Assembly (NCBI GenBank): GCA_000336895.1
Contig: AOLX01000017.1
Location: 304,649 to 368,648 of the forward strand
Source of the DNA: Haloarcula argentinensis DSM 12282
GTDB lineage: Archaea; Halobacteriota; Halobacteria; Halobacteriales; Haloarculaceae
DNA length: 64,000 nucleotides
Reading direction: 5' to 3'
Position numbers and translations under genes: made by a program. This document shows positions 7,972 to 17,862 of the stretch, one piece after another. Under the pieces are notes generated by a model. The model searched no databases. It had not been told where the DNA came from and saw only the letters and a program-made list of their open reading frames with translations. Numbering within the stretch: position 1 is the stretch's first letter; each line of letters opens with the position of its first letter.

Positions 7972-9738
7972 ATGGTGAGTACGCTGACGTGGGTCCTCGC
8001 GGGCCTTGTCGCCTACACCCTCCTCGCGATGGCGCTACGGACCCGCGGCGTTGTCCCCGAATATATTCGTTTTAGCGGCCCGATTACGACAATTCACACA
8101 CAGAAGGGCAAGGCAGTCCTCGACTGGCTTGCACGGCCAAAGCGGTTCTGGCGCGCCTGGGGGAACCTCGGCGTCGGGTTCGGACTCGTCGTCATGGTCG
8201 GCTCGTTCCTCCTCGTTGCGCTTGGAGCCTACCAGGCGCTCGTCAACCCACAGCCCTCCGCACTGAACGAACCGCGGAACGCGCTGGCGATTCCCGGCGT
8301 GAACGACTTCCTCCCGCTGTCGGTCGCACCGGAAATCGTGCTCGGACTGTTGCTCGGCCTCGTCGTCCACGAGGGTGGCCACGGATTGTTCTGTCGCGTC
8401 GAAGACATCGACATCGAGTCGATGGGGCTTGCCCTGCTGGCGATCATCCCGATCGGAGCGTTCGTCGAACCAGATGAAGACGAACTCCTCCGCACCGACC
8501 GCGGCTCACAGGCCCGGATGTATACGGCCGGCGTGACCAACAACTTCGCGCTCGCGATCATCACGCTCCTGTTGCTGTTCGGACCGGTCGCCGGTGCTGT
8601 CGCCGTCGTCGATGGCGTGCCGGTCGGGAGCCCAATCAACGGAACCCCCGCCGCCGATGCGGGTATCGAGTCCGGTGACGTCATCACGGCGGTCGACGGC
8701 CAGTCTGTCGAGAACCAGCAGGCACTCGAATCGGTGCTGGCCGAAAGCGACGCACAGACTGTCGAAGTAGCCCGCAAAGACGCCGAAACCGTCAGCGTTG
8801 AGCGGTCCGTCGTCGTCTCTGCGGCCCTCCAGAGCGCGCCACTCGGGACTGGTGAGACGATTGTCTCTGTCGATGGAACTGCGGTTGCTACCCGAAGTGA
8901 GTTCGAACAGGCAGCCCAGAACCATCCCGTAGCCACACTCGAAACCGAATCCGGGGAGACGGTCACGACCCCGCTCGGTGCGTACGTGCTAGTTGCCGAG
9001 GACGGCCCGCTCGCTGGAGAGGGAGCACCAAGCGGCGAGGGCATGATTATCACCGAAGTCAACGGGGAACGAACACACAGCGGGGCGGCGTTGATGCAGG
9101 CCCTCGAGGGCGGCGAACCCGGTGACCAGGTGACGATCACCGGCTACGTCGACGGTGAGCGCGAGACCTACGAGGTGACGATGGCCGAAAGTGAGCAGGT
9201 GGACAACGGCATCATCGGTGTCAGCATCCAGCAGGGCATCAGCGGCATTCAGGTCAGTGACTTCGGCATCGACGCCTACCCCGCGGCGGCGTTCCTCGAA
9301 TTCATCGGCGGGTCCCCGGACACGCCCACGTCAGTCTCCGAGTTCTCGTTCGCCCAGCGGATTTTCAGCACGCTCTTGCTCCCCTTCATCGGCGTCGCCG
9401 GCGGCTTCGGCTACAACTTCGCCGGCTTCACCGGGATCGCGACGAACTTCTACACTGTTCAGGGCCCGCTCGGGGCGCTCGGGACGACGCCGGTGTTCCT
9501 CCTTGCGAACGTCCTCTTCTGGACCGGCTGGATCAACCTCGTCATCGGCCAGTTCAACCTCATCCCGACGTTCCCGCTCGATGGTGGGCACATCCTGCGG
9601 GCATCGACCGAATCGTTCGTCTCGCGGCTGCCCGTCTCTGATGGGCGACGGGTGACGACGGCCGTCTCGATCGCGATCACGGTATCGATGATCAGCGGCC
9701 TCCTGTTGATGGTGTTCGGGCCGCGGCTTCTGACCTGA
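7972..9738 (+). CDS. PDZ-containing site-2 protease-type metalloprotease (M50 family)
   Basis: Intramembrane zinc protease of 588 residues. It has N-terminal membrane segments, the zinc site HEGGH at residues 133-137, and two PDZ-like regions (about residues 205-270 and 345-405) separated by a degenerate repeat. More membrane segments follow, with [13 protein letters not shown] near residue 545 as the second metal motif. PDZ domains in this family usually control substrate access. It is divergent from the stress-protein gene and 44 bases upstream of argS, which may share its transcript. The substrate is unknown. Confidence 0.9.
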   Translation: MVSTLTWVLAGLVAYTLLAMALRTRGVVPEYIRFSGPITTIHTQKGKAVLDWLARPKRFWRAWGNLGVGFGLVVMVGSFLLVALGAYQALVNPQPSALNEPRNALAIPGVNDFLPLSVAPEIVLGLLLGLVVHEGGHGLFCRVEDIDIESMGLALLAIIPIGAFVEPDEDELLRTDRGSQARMYTAGVTNNFALAIITLLLLFGPVAGAVAVVDGVPVGSPINGTPAADAGIESGDVITAVDGQSVENQQALESVLAESDAQTVEVARKDAETVSVERSVVVSAALQSAPLGTGETIVSVDGTAVATRSEFEQAAQNHPVATLETESGETVTTPLGAYVLVAEDGPLAGEGAPSGEGMIITEVNGERTHSGAALMQALEGGEPGDQVTITGYVDGERETYEVTMAESEQVDNGIIGVSIQQGISGIQVSDFGIDAYPAAAFLEFIGGSPDTPTSVSEFSFAQRIFSTLLLPFIGVAGGFGYNFAGFTGIATNFYTVQGPLGALGTTPVFLLANVLFWTGWINLVIGQFNLIPTFPLDGGHILRASTESFVSRLPVSDGRRVTTAVSIAITVSMISGLLLMVFGPRLLT

Positions 9739-9782
9739 GGGGTTTCGTTACCCATTTACTCCCCGCCGCGAAAGCCGGGCGT

Positions 9783-11522
9783 ATGTTCCTGCAGCTCCGT
9801 GCGGAGGTCGAGGACGCCCTCGCCGACGCACTCACAACCCTCGACCTGCCGGCCGAGGACCTCGGTATCGAGGAACCCCCGGAGGACGTTGACGCCGTAT
9901 TAGCATCGAGCGTCGCCTTCCGGCTGGCCGGCGAGGTCGGTACTGCGCCGCCAAACGTCGCCGGCGACATCGCCGACGCGATCGACACCGACGACCTCAC
10001 CTACGTCAGCGACGTGACGACACAGGGGCCGTACGTCAATTTCCTTCCGAGCGAAGCGTACTTCGCTGAAACTCTGCAGTCGGTCACAGAGAGCGAGTTC
10101 GGGCAGCTTCCCGACCGCGACACCAGCGTCGTCGTCGAGCACACCTCCGCGAATCCGACCGGCCCGGTCCACGTCGGACGAGCGCGCAACCCCATCATCG
10201 GTGACGCCGTCGCTCGCGTACTTGACTACGCCGGCTACGACGTCGACCGCCACTACTACGTCAACGACGCGGGCCGGCAGATCGCGGTGTTCACCTGGGC
10301 CTACGAGACCTTCGACGAGGACGACCTGCCCGAACCCGAACGGGAGTCCCCGGAGTACGAGATGGTCCGGTACTACCGCAAGGGCAACACCGTCCTCGAA
10401 GATGGCGACCCCGAGGAGGTCGAGGAAGCAGAGACCGAGATACAGTCGATTCTGCAGGGCCTCGAAGAGGGCAACGAAGAGACCTACGAACGGGTCTCCG
10501 AGGTGGTCGACACCGTGCTGGGCGGGATGCAGAACACACTCGGTCGCCTCCCGGCGGAGTTCGACGAGTTCGTCAAGGAGACGCGGTTCATGCGCAACGG
10601 CGACACGGACGACCTGGTCGACCGGCTGCAGGAACTCGACTGTGCCGTCTACGAGGAAGACGCCTGGCAGCTTGACCTGCCCGACTTCGAAAAGAACCTC
10701 GTGTTCCTGCGCTCCGACGGGACCTCGCTGTACACCACTCGGGACCTGGCCCACCACGAGTGGAAGTTCGACACCTACGACCGCGCCGTCACGGTGCTCG
10801 GCGAGGACCACAAGCTGCAGGCCGACCAGCTCTCGGCGGCGCTCGAACTGCTCGACAACGATACTGACCAGCTCCGGCAGGTGTTTTACTCCTGGGTGAA
10901 CCTTCCAGAGGGCGGAATGAGCACGCGCGAGGGGACCGGTATCGACCTTGACGACCTGCTCGATGAGGCTATCGACCGTGCGCGCGAAGAGGTCGAGTCC
11001 AGACTCGACGACCGCACCCGTGGCGACCTCGACGAGGACGATATCGACCGCATCGCTCGTCAGGTCGGTATCGGCGCGGTTCGCTACGACATCGTCTCGA
11101 AACAGCCGACCAAAGGCATTACCTTCGAGTGGGACCGCGCACTGGACTTCGAGGCCCAGTCCGCGCCCTACGTGCAGTACGTCCACGCGCGGTGCTGTGG
11201 CATTCTGGGCGACGTGGAGACCGACATCCCCGACGAGCCGGATCTCGACCCGCTGTCGGAGCCGGAAGAACGCGATCTGCTTCGCGAACTGGCTCGGTTC
11301 CCCGCCGTCATCGAGGCGGCCGCGGACGACCTGACGCCCCACACCGTCGCCACCTACACCCGCGACCTCGCCGAGACGTTCAACGCCTTCTACCGGGAGT
11401 GTCCGGTACTCGATGCCGACCCAGAAACCCGCGCCGCGCGGCTCGCGCTCGTCGACGGGACCCGAACGGCGATTGCGAACGCGCTGGACGCGCTGGGCGT
11501 TGAAGCGCCGACTTCGATGTAG
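9783..11522 (+). CDS. argS: arginyl-tRNA synthetase
   Basis: Charges tRNA-Arg. The 579-residue class I synthetase has an N-terminal Add1-like domain, then [16 protein letters not shown] around residues 120-136 (the HIGH-type site), an EDHKLQ region near residue 341, a [12 protein letters not shown] stretch near residue 378 at the KMSKS position, and a helical anticodon-binding C-terminus ending in an [14 protein letters not shown] tail. Length and ending are normal for the family. Confidence 0.95.
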   Translation: MFLQLRAEVEDALADALTTLDLPAEDLGIEEPPEDVDAVLASSVAFRLAGEVGTAPPNVAGDIADAIDTDDLTYVSDVTTQGPYVNFLPSEAYFAETLQSVTESEFGQLPDRDTSVVVEHTSANPTGPVHVGRARNPIIGDAVARVLDYAGYDVDRHYYVNDAGRQIAVFTWAYETFDEDDLPEPERESPEYEMVRYYRKGNTVLEDGDPEEVEEAETEIQSILQGLEEGNEETYERVSEVVDTVLGGMQNTLGRLPAEFDEFVKETRFMRNGDTDDLVDRLQELDCAVYEEDAWQLDLPDFEKNLVFLRSDGTSLYTTRDLAHHEWKFDTYDRAVTVLGEDHKLQADQLSAALELLDNDTDQLRQVFYSWVNLPEGGMSTREGTGIDLDDLLDEAIDRAREEVESRLDDRTRGDLDEDDIDRIARQVGIGAVRYDIVSKQPTKGITFEWDRALDFEAQSAPYVQYVHARCCGILGDVETDIPDEPDLDPLSEPEERDLLRELARFPAVIEAAADDLTPHTVATYTRDLAETFNAFYRECPVLDADPETRAARLALVDGTRTAIANALDALGVEAPTSM

Positions 11523-11587
11523 GCCCGGCCCACGCCGCATATTCGATGTGACAAGCGATAAGCGGCGAATCAGTCCGGCTGACCGAG

Positions 11588-12379
11588 CTATTTTTCGAGG
11601 ACCGCGTCGACTTCAGCTGCGATCAGATCGGGTGCCTCGCCGGGACCGCTGTGGCTGACGCCGTCGAACTCGACGAATCGGCTCCGTGGCAGTGCGTCGT
11701 GCACGTTTCGCGCACTCCGCCGGAGGAAATCCGGCCCGTCGGTTCCGGAGAGAACGAGCGTGGGCGCGTCGACATCGAGACGGTCCGGGAGCCGGTACTG
11801 TTCGACAGAGCGGTTCATCCGGACGACCTCCTCGGCGAGGGCCACACAGTCGGGCCAGACGGGCCACTCCGCAAGCCAGGCGTCGAGGTCCTCAATACCG
11901 TCGGGGTGGAGAACCTGTTCGATGTAGCGTTTCACTGCTTCCGCTCGCTTTCCGTCCTGAATGAGCGACGCCATTCGGTCGGCGAGATCAGCGTCGGCCC
12001 GGTAGTCACCGGGGAGCACCGCCGGCTCGTAGGCAATAACCGCCTCAACCGACGTAGCCGTCGCGGCCTCGATAGCGGTGAGCGCGCCGTAGGAGTGGCC
12101 AAACAGGATCGGGTCTCCGTCGACAGTGTCGACAAGCGCCTGAACGTACTTGACTTCGCGGTCCAGTACCTCGTCAGCGCTCGTTTCCGTGGCGGAGTCG
12201 AGACAGGTACCGAACCCCGGCCGCTGGGGAACGACAGCGCCGTATCCTTCGAACGCCGGTACGACCGGTCCCCAGTACTCCGTAGGGGCCATCCCACCGT
12301 GCAAGAGAACGAGTGGCTGGCCGTCACTGTAGCGCTCGAATTCGACTTCGATCTCGTCTGCAGATTGTGTTTGCTGCAT
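11588..12379 (-). CDS. alpha/beta hydrolase
   Basis: Soluble hydrolase of 263 residues. It has the oxyanion-hole motif LLHGG near residue 25, the nucleophile elbow GHSYG with serine 97, a probable acid in the LSGTDGPDF region and the catalytic histidine in GVSHSGPGE near the C-terminus. The complete triad suggests it is active as an esterase, lipase or haloperoxidase-like enzyme; the substrate cannot be told from sequence. It is convergent with argS and divergent from the HTH regulator. Confidence 0.85.
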   Translation of the reverse strand: MQQTQSADEIEVEFERYSDGQPLVLLHGGMAPTEYWGPVVPAFEGYGAVVPQRPGFGTCLDSATETSADEVLDREVKYVQALVDTVDGDPILFGHSYGALTAIEAATATSVEAVIAYEPAVLPGDYRADADLADRMASLIQDGKRAEAVKRYIEQVLHPDGIEDLDAWLAEWPVWPDCVALAEEVVRMNRSVEQYRLPDRLDVDAPTLVLSGTDGPDFLRRSARNVHDALPRSRFVEFDGVSHSGPGEAPDLIAAEVDAVLEK

Positions 12380-12508
12380 ACAACAGTACGGTCGCGCGCC
12401 GTCGGGCTAAGCCGTTCTCTCAGTGATGGGGCCGTTTAAAAGGGATTGGTTTAGTAGGGGATACACTGTTCCGACAGGCGCTTTTGCATCGACGTAGAGC
12501 GAATTCGT

Positions 12509-13207
12509 ATGGGGCTGACTGCAGAGTTTCAGATAGAATGCGGTGCGTTGCCGCTCGTGTCGGTTGCAGAGACGGTCCCCGAAGCGTCGATTACCCTCTC
12601 CCTCCAGTATAACCACGGTCGTCGGCCACTGTTTATCGCAACCGTGACCGGTGGCTCCGAACAGACTGTCGAGCGGGCACTCACCAACGCCTACGACGTG
12701 CAGGAATGGACGCGCATCGGGAGGGCCGGCGACACTCGACGGTATCAGGCAGTGCCGGCACTGAGTTTCGAGGAGCAACTCGGCGACCAAATCGACGACT
12801 TGGACGGACTTGAAGCACTTGCTACGGCAGACGCCATCATCGAACAGGTAACCGTGACTGCTGACGGGTGGGAGCAAATGGGCTGGTTCGCCGACCGAAC
12901 AGCGTTCACCAAGTTTTCCTCGTTCTGGCAGCAGAACGCTGAGTTCGGCCTGGAGCGACTGACCCGGGATGCGGAGCCGAAGCCGCCCGGGAACGGGCTC
13001 ACCGACCGACAACTCGAAGCGCTACGGACGGCGTACGAAATGGGGCATTTCGAAATCCCACGACGTGCATCACTGGACGCCGTGGCAAAGGAACTGGACA
13101 TCTCTGCGTCGTCGCTCTCCGAGCGACTGCGCCGGGCACAGACCCAGCTCATTCAGGAAACGGTCGCAACGCTGTGGCCGCCGCTTCCGGAAACCCAGGA
13201 ACAGTGA
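12509..13207 (+). CDS. HTH regulator of the bacterio-opsin activator (Bat) type
   Basis: Haloarchaeal transcription regulator of 232 residues. A ligand/GAF-like N-terminal region of about 150 residues is followed by the HTH_10 domain: LTDRQLEALRTAYEMGHFEIPR near residue 170, then LDISASSLSERLRRAQ near residue 202. It lacks the PAS/receiver domains of full-length Bat. The C-terminal tail holds the dimer-type helix ETVATLW. The target is unknown. The rhodopsin gene lies 4 kb away on the other strand, so a link is possible but not supported by context. Confidence 0.85.
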   Translation: MGLTAEFQIECGALPLVSVAETVPEASITLSLQYNHGRRPLFIATVTGGSEQTVERALTNAYDVQEWTRIGRAGDTRRYQAVPALSFEEQLGDQIDDLDGLEALATADAIIEQVTVTADGWEQMGWFADRTAFTKFSSFWQQNAEFGLERLTRDAEPKPPGNGLTDRQLEALRTAYEMGHFEIPRRASLDAVAKELDISASSLSERLRRAQTQLIQETVATLWPPLPETQEQ

Positions 13208-13260
13208 AACGCCGGCGGAGCAGCGGGCTGAGGCCGGAACAGCAAGCAGGCGCGGAGAGG

Positions 13261-14079
13261 TCAGTTAAAGATCCCGAACACACCGCCTGAGTCCTCGTCG
13301 TCGTCGACATCAGAGTGGTCCTCGGTATCGTCGCGGAACCACTCGTCGTCGAGTATCGTCTCCAGATCCACTTCTGGACTCTCGCCGCGGAAGAACACAC
13401 CCTCAAGCGCCTCGGTCAGCCGCTGATAGGCGTCTGCAGCCGTGCTCTCGGGGGCGTTAAGCACGAGCGGTTCTTCGGTCGTCGCTTGCGGGTCGTCCGG
13501 GATGACCGCAAGTAGCGGGAACTCCATCTGCTCGGCGATGGACGCAACATCAGTGTGGCGGGTCGCACGGTTGATGATCGCGCCGAGAACGGTCCCATCG
13601 ATACGGTTCGCTAGTTGGGCTGTTTTGACCGTATCACCCACCGCAACGTTGTCGGGAGTCGTGACGAGGACGATTCCATCGGCCAGCCCGAGCGGCACGG
13701 CGACTTCGTGGCTTAGTCCGGCCCCGGTGTCTATTAGCACCACGTCGTAGGCATTTCGGAGCGTCTTGATTACTTTCCGAAGCTTTGCGGGGTCAGCGTC
13801 CGCGAACGCCTCCAGCGACTGTTCGCCCGGAATTACCGTGAGCCCACCCGGTGCATCGGTCAGGGCCTCACTCACCGCAGCCTCGCCAGCCAGGATCTCG
13901 TGGAGGCTCTTTTCGGGCTCCACGGAGAGCATCGAGCCGAGATTCGCCATCCCCAGATCGGCGTCGACGACAGCCACATCGTAGTCCATCTCCTGCAGGA
14001 CGGCTCCGAGATTGACCGCGGTCGTCGTCTTTCCGACGCCGCCCTTGCCGCCCGCAATCGTACACACATACCCCGCCAT
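13261..14079 (-). CDS. MinD/ParA-family ATPase
   Basis: Deviant Walker ATPase of 272 residues. It contains KGGVGKTTTAVN at residues 12-23, the VVDADLGMANLG switch near residue 46 and VLIDTGAGLS near residue 114, all MinD-like. In haloarchaea, MinD paralogues place surface structures and polar proteins rather than dividing the cell. The acidic tail ends GGVFGIFN. The ATG at 14079 is preferred to an upstream TTG (14100) because the TATA box at 14111-14120 predicts a transcript start near 14089, downstream of the TTG. Confidence 0.88.
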   Translation of the reverse strand: MAGYVCTIAGGKGGVGKTTTAVNLGAVLQEMDYDVAVVDADLGMANLGSMLSVEPEKSLHEILAGEAAVSEALTDAPGGLTVIPGEQSLEAFADADPAKLRKVIKTLRNAYDVVLIDTGAGLSHEVAVPLGLADGIVLVTTPDNVAVGDTVKTAQLANRIDGTVLGAIINRATRHTDVASIAEQMEFPLLAVIPDDPQATTEEPLVLNAPESTAADAYQRLTEALEGVFFRGESPEVDLETILDDEWFRDDTEDHSDVDDDEDSGGVFGIFN

Positions 14080-14110
14080 AGTCTGATTGCTTGGGTACAA
14101 TGCAGGCAGT

Positions 14111-14120
14111 CATATAAATG
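14111..14120 (-). promoter_or_regulatory. TATA box of the MinD-like gene
   Basis: The minus strand reads CATTTATATG, about 36 bases from the ATG at 14079. It predicts a leader of about 10 bases and rules out the upstream TTG start. Confidence 0.6.
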
Positions 14121-14236
14121 CGACTGTCATTTGTCGAACCGCTACGTGACTGATCCCCCGGGATGAGTCGGGTACGGCCACTCAGATCAGCAGAAGGGTA
14201 CGTCTGCCATATCGACAGCCCTATCTCCTCTCCCAG

Positions 14237-14302
14237 TTGTGCCGGAACGCTTCGTTTCGCTCCCGTTCACCACAGCTCCCATCGGTCGCCATTCCGGCAC
14301 AA
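14237..14302. repeat. 11-bp perfect inverted repeat in the MinD/prf1 intergenic region
   Basis: TTGTGCCGGAA at 14237-14247 and its exact reverse complement TTCCGGCACAA at 14292-14302, separated by 44 bases. It lies in the 314-base gap between the divergent MinD-like and prf1 genes, about 90 bases before prf1. The rest of the gap is pyrimidine-rich with repeated TTCG/TTCGC words and no ORF. Confidence 0.55.
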
Positions 14303-14393
14303 GGACCGCTCACTTCGTTCGCGCCCCTTGCTGCTCGCGCGCCCTTCGCTCCCTGTCAACAGGTTCTTACGCCACCTCGGCCAACATAGAGTA

Positions 14394-15650
14394 ATGAGCG
14401 AGCAGCAGGAACAGGAACAATCTGACAAGCAGAAATACGAGTTCCGGAAGGTCATCGAGGAACTCAAGGGGTACCAGGGTTCAGGCACCCAACTCGTCTC
14501 TATCTACATCCCCGAGGACAAGCTGATCAGCGACGTTGTCGCTCACGTCACGCAAGAGCACTCAGAGGCTTCGAACATCAAGTCGAAGGACACGCGGACA
14601 GCGGTGCAGGACGCACTCACTTCCATCAAGGACCGACTCCGATACTACGACGTGCGGCCACCCGACAACGGACTGGTCGTGTTCTCGGGCGCGTTCGATA
14701 CCGGCGGCGGCCGGACTGACATGGTGACCAAGGTCCTCGAATCCCCGCCGGACCCCATCGAGTCGTTCCGTTATCATTGTGACTCGGAATTCCTCACCGA
14801 GCCGCTGGAGCACATGCTGGCCGACAAAGGGCTGTTCGGCCTCATCGTGCTCGACCGGCGCGAGGCCAACGTCGGCTGGCTGAAGGGCAAGCGCGTCGAG
14901 CCCGTCAAGTCCGCCTCCTCACTGGTCCCGGGCAAACAGCGGAAAGGTGGCCAGTCCGCCCAGCGTTTCGCCCGTCTCCGGCTGGAAGCCATCGACAACT
15001 TCTATCAGGAGGTCGCCGGCATGGCAAACGATCTGTTCGTTGCCGACCGCCACGAACTGGACGGTATCCTCGTCGGCGGCCCCTCACCGACGAAAGACGA
15101 GTTCCTCGACGGCGACTACCTCCACCACGAGCTACAGGACATGGTGCTGGGGAAGTTCGACGTGGCCTACACCGACGAGTCAGGGCTGTACGACCTCGTA
15201 GACGCGGCCGACGACGTGCTGGCCGAACACGAGATGCTCCGGGACAAGGAGCTCATGGAGGACTTCTTCAAGCAGCTCCACAACGGTGACAAGGCTACCT
15301 ACGGATTCGACCAGACCCGCCAGAACCTCAACATGGGGGCTGTCGAACAGCTGCTCATCTCCGAAGACCTCCGGAAAGACGTGGTCGCTTACACCTGCGA
15401 GAACGGCCACGATGAGTACGAGCTCATCAACAGTAACGCCGGGACTGACGACCACGAGTGCTCCCGCTGTGGGGCCACCGTCGACGCCGATGACGGCGAG
15501 CGCGAAGACGCCATCGACCACCTGATGCAACTGGCCGAGCAGCGTGGCACCGAGACGGTGTTCATCTCGACTGACTTCGAAAAAGGCGAACAGCTACTGA
15601 CCGCGTTCGGCGGCGTCGCCGGCCTGCTGCGCTACTCGACCGGCGTCTAA
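14394..15650 (+). CDS. prf1: peptide chain release factor aRF1
   Basis: Recognises all three stop codons and triggers peptide release. The 418-residue protein begins MSEQQEQEQ. It has the N-domain stretch GSGTQLVSIYIPEDK around residue 37 and the decoding NIKSKDTR motif (NIKS) near residues 60-67. The GGQ-type loop shows as KGGQSAQRFARLR near residue 183. The C-terminal domain contains paired cysteines (CENGHDEYE, CSRCG). The ATG at 14394 is used because the 77 extra upstream residues of the open frame have no aRF1 character. Confidence 0.95.
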   Translation: MSEQQEQEQSDKQKYEFRKVIEELKGYQGSGTQLVSIYIPEDKLISDVVAHVTQEHSEASNIKSKDTRTAVQDALTSIKDRLRYYDVRPPDNGLVVFSGAFDTGGGRTDMVTKVLESPPDPIESFRYHCDSEFLTEPLEHMLADKGLFGLIVLDRREANVGWLKGKRVEPVKSASSLVPGKQRKGGQSAQRFARLRLEAIDNFYQEVAGMANDLFVADRHELDGILVGGPSPTKDEFLDGDYLHHELQDMVLGKFDVAYTDESGLYDLVDAADDVLAEHEMLRDKELMEDFFKQLHNGDKATYGFDQTRQNLNMGAVEQLLISEDLRKDVVAYTCENGHDEYELINSNAGTDDHECSRCGATVDADDGEREDAIDHLMQLAEQRGTETVFISTDFEKGEQLLTAFGGVAGLLRYSTGV

Positions 15651-15767
15651 CGCGCCCGTTCTCTTACTTCTGGTACGTCTTCGTGAAGGCGGTGTCATGA
15701 TCGATGCCACGAAGCACGTTAGACCATTGCCGTCTGCTGTAACTCGGGAAACGGTCGATTTGCCGAC

Positions 15768-16160
15768 TCAAAGCAACTGTTCGAGTTGCTGACGGCGACG
15801 ACTGAGGTCGACATGAGCCGCCTCTCCGTAGCTGGCGTCGAGACGGTCAAGTACCAGTAGCGGATCGACGCCTTCGCGCTCAATTCGCTCTAGCAGCGCG
15901 GTAATCTCTTCGCGGTGCATTGCGAGTGAGTCGAGCAGCCCGACGAGTAGCACCAGCGGGACCGCTGCGCCGTCGGCATCGGGAACTGCATCGTCAAGCT
16001 CCGTGAGGTCGGGCACAGCAGCGGGCGGGTCCGTCTCCGGGTGAAGCGCCAGGCACGATCGGCAGACGCTGGCCCCCGGAGCGTCTCCGGGGAGAAATTG
16101 CTGGAGGTCAGACGGAACTGGGAACGAAACGAAGTCGCCACCGCAGTCGGGACAGGACAT
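15768..16160 (-). CDS. DUF6276-type zinc-ribbon protein
   Basis: A 130-residue protein starting MSCPDCGG, with a second pair CRSC near residue 33, so an N-terminal zinc ribbon of about 45 residues. The rest is acidic and helical (LVLLVGLLDSLAMHREEI, then a C-terminal basic/coiled helix). It resembles the haloarchaeal DUF6276 family from memory. ATG 16160 is taken over a TTG two codons upstream. It follows atpD by 56 bases on the same strand and may be co-transcribed. Function unknown. Confidence 0.75.
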   Translation of the reverse strand: MSCPDCGGDFVSFPVPSDLQQFLPGDAPGASVCRSCLALHPETDPPAAVPDLTELDDAVPDADGAAVPLVLLVGLLDSLAMHREEITALLERIEREGVDPLLVLDRLDASYGEAAHVDLSRRRQQLEQLL

Positions 16161-16216
16161 ACTCAAGCACGAACGGGAAAGCGCAAAAACGATACCGGTC
16201 AGGACGGGGTTCCTGT

Positions 16217-16909
16217 TCAGTCGTCAGCAGTGACTGCTTCGGGCTCTTCTTGTGCTTCCTCTTCAGTCGCGAGCGCGTCCTCCTCTTCTTCCTTCTTGGC
16301 TTTGATCTTCTTCATGCGGAAGATCTCTTCGCGCTCCTGCTCTTCGAGTTTCTGCTCGATGTACTCCTGATTGTCATAGAGATCGGGCAGGAGTTTGAAT
16401 TCGAGGGCGTTGACACGGCGCTTCGTGGTTTCGATCTCTTCGAGCATCTTCTTCATCGCCGTCTCGACTTCAGCGGCGAGGATGATGTTCTCGAGGAGTT
16501 CTTCGTAGGCCTCGGCGGCCTCGTCGATGCGGGCCGACGTCCCCATGACGCCATATCCACGCTCATCCAGCGACTTCCGGACCTTGCTGGACTCGATCTG
16601 CGGGACGACGACACCCATGATGTTCTTGGATTGGGTCGTCAGTTCCGGGTGTTCTTTCAGTGCTGCGGCGGCCCCACGGACAGCCACGTCACCCTCCATC
16701 GCCCGGGCCATATTGATCGCGCGCTGGGCCCGATCGTAGGAATCGTCGAGGTCCTCACGGACGTCCTGCGCCTGATCCAGAATGTCCATGAACTCCATGA
16801 TGAGGCCGTCACGCTTCTTCTCCAGCGTGTCGTGCCCACGCTCGGACAGCTCAATGCGGTCCTCGATCTGCATCAGATTCTTGCGCGTGGGTTTGACGTC
16901 CTTAGCCAT
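16217..16909 (-). CDS. atpD: A-type ATP synthase subunit D (central stalk)
   Basis: Subunit D forms the rotating central shaft. The 230-residue protein starts [19 protein letters not shown], the typical V/A-type D N-terminus. It is almost entirely long helices, with a middle [12 protein letters not shown] turn and an acidic Glu-rich tail. The ATG at 16909 is used; an upstream extension of 26 residues is basic and unlike the family. Its start is 108 bases from the end of the rhodopsin gene rather than directly after atpB, so it probably has its own promoter or depends on read-through. Confidence 0.95.
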   Translation of the reverse strand: MAKDVKPTRKNLMQIEDRIELSERGHDTLEKKRDGLIMEFMDILDQAQDVREDLDDSYDRAQRAINMARAMEGDVAVRGAAAALKEHPELTTQSKNIMGVVVPQIESSKVRKSLDERGYGVMGTSARIDEAAEAYEELLENIILAAEVETAMKKMLEEIETTKRRVNALEFKLLPDLYDNQEYIEQKLEEQEREEIFRMKKIKAKKEEEEDALATEEEAQEEPEAVTADD

Positions 16910-16989
16910 TACGGGTCCTTTTTCGACGTAGGCAGTTAACGGTTTCCAGTTATTTCGGTTCGAGCGCCGCCGCTTCCGGACTGACACGC

Positions 16990-16995
16990 AAAAAA
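16990..16995 (-). terminator. possible T-run terminator after the rhodopsin gene
   Basis: The minus strand has six T residues about 22 bases after the rhodopsin stop codon. Archaeal RNA polymerase can stop at such tracts. The signal is short and I do not claim strong termination. Confidence 0.35.
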
Positions 16996-17016
16996 CGAAG
17001 TCGGCGAACGGTAGCG

Positions 17017-17769
17017 TTAGTCGTCTGCAGGCGTTGCGCCAGTTCCGGTCGTCTCGGCCGCGCCGTCGAGCACACCGTGGCTCCGGAGCAGGATGATACC
17101 GAAGCCGACCTTGGCGGTCAGGTCGATGACCATGAAGCCGGCCGTCTCGATACCGATCCCGACGAGGCCGATCCCCTCAGTCCCGATGAGCCACCACACC
17201 GGGTACACCAACCACACGACAGTCACGAGGTTTCGTAGCGTCTTGAAGGTGCTACGCGTGTCACTGGGCAAGTCTGCGACTCGACCGGACAGCGAGCTGA
17301 ACAGGAAGTACAGCAGGACCAGCAGGAAGGCGGTACTGATGCCCCACCAGACCAGCCGTTCTGCACCGGCCGACAGCACGCCGCTTCCTGCGCTCAGCGT
17401 CGCGACCAGCCCGGTCCCGATCATCAGCACGTCGAGGCTGACGAGCGAGGTGATAGTGTTACGATCTGCCCCGGCAAGCAACCCGAGGTCGTACAACAGT
17501 AACGGCGTCGTGAACAACCAGTCACTGTATCGGGCCCAGTAGATGGGGTGCTCTTCGCCGGCGAACTCGACGATCGTCAACCCGAAGCCAAGCGCCATCG
17601 CGAGGTAATTCACGAACGCGATTGCCGTGATGAGTATTGTCGCGATGTAGAACTTTTGACGCCTACTGTCGGTCTCACCCCAGCCGCGCGCGATGAAGTA
17701 GAGCATGCCGAGGAACATGCCCGCTGTACCTAACCACAGCCATATCGCTTCACTCCCTGGTTCTGGCAT
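17017..17769 (-). CDS. bacteriorhodopsin-type light-driven proton pump (cruxrhodopsin)
   Basis: Seven-helix retinal protein of 250 residues. The pump residues are all present: Asp83, Thr87 and Asp94 in [16 protein letters not shown] (equivalent to bacteriorhodopsin D85/T89/D96), the retinal lysine Lys220 and Asp216 in [11 protein letters not shown], and the proton-release glutamates Glu198 and Glu208. It therefore pumps protons out; it is not a chloride pump or sensory type. It closely matches Haloarcula cruxrhodopsin sequences I remember. It sits between atpB and atpD of the ATP synthase, with its own TATA box. Confidence 0.96.
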   Translation of the reverse strand: MPEPGSEAIWLWLGTAGMFLGMLYFIARGWGETDSRRQKFYIATILITAIAFVNYLAMALGFGLTIVEFAGEEHPIYWARYSDWLFTTPLLLYDLGLLAGADRNTITSLVSLDVLMIGTGLVATLSAGSGVLSAGAERLVWWGISTAFLLVLLYFLFSSLSGRVADLPSDTRSTFKTLRNLVTVVWLVYPVWWLIGTEGIGLVGIGIETAGFMVIDLTAKVGFGIILLRSHGVLDGAAETTGTGATPADD

Positions 17770-17814
17770 AGTGCGTTCTAGTGTAGGAGGGCAACGCTAA
17801 ACAGTCGCATACCC

Positions 17815-17822
17815 AAAATATA
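17815..17822 (-). promoter_or_regulatory. TATA box of the rhodopsin gene
   Basis: The minus strand reads TATATTTT inside an A/T-rich stretch (17812-17832) in the 93-base gap between atpB and the rhodopsin gene. The expected transcript start is near 17792, giving a leader of about 23 bases. This suggests the rhodopsin can be transcribed separately from the atp genes. Confidence 0.6.
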
Positions 17823-17862
17823 TGGTAAAAATTGCGAGCGGCCGTGAGATATAGGGCCGTTG

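Noticed and set aside
9900..11540. 546-codon open frame antisense to argS
   Set aside because: Same effect: shadow of a conserved gene.
12509..13207. Bat-like regulator as the controller of the nearby rhodopsin gene
   Set aside because: Only the HTH type is shared with Bat; the PAS/GAF-receiver layout is missing, and many Bat-type paralogues exist in haloarchaea. Distance and strand give no support.
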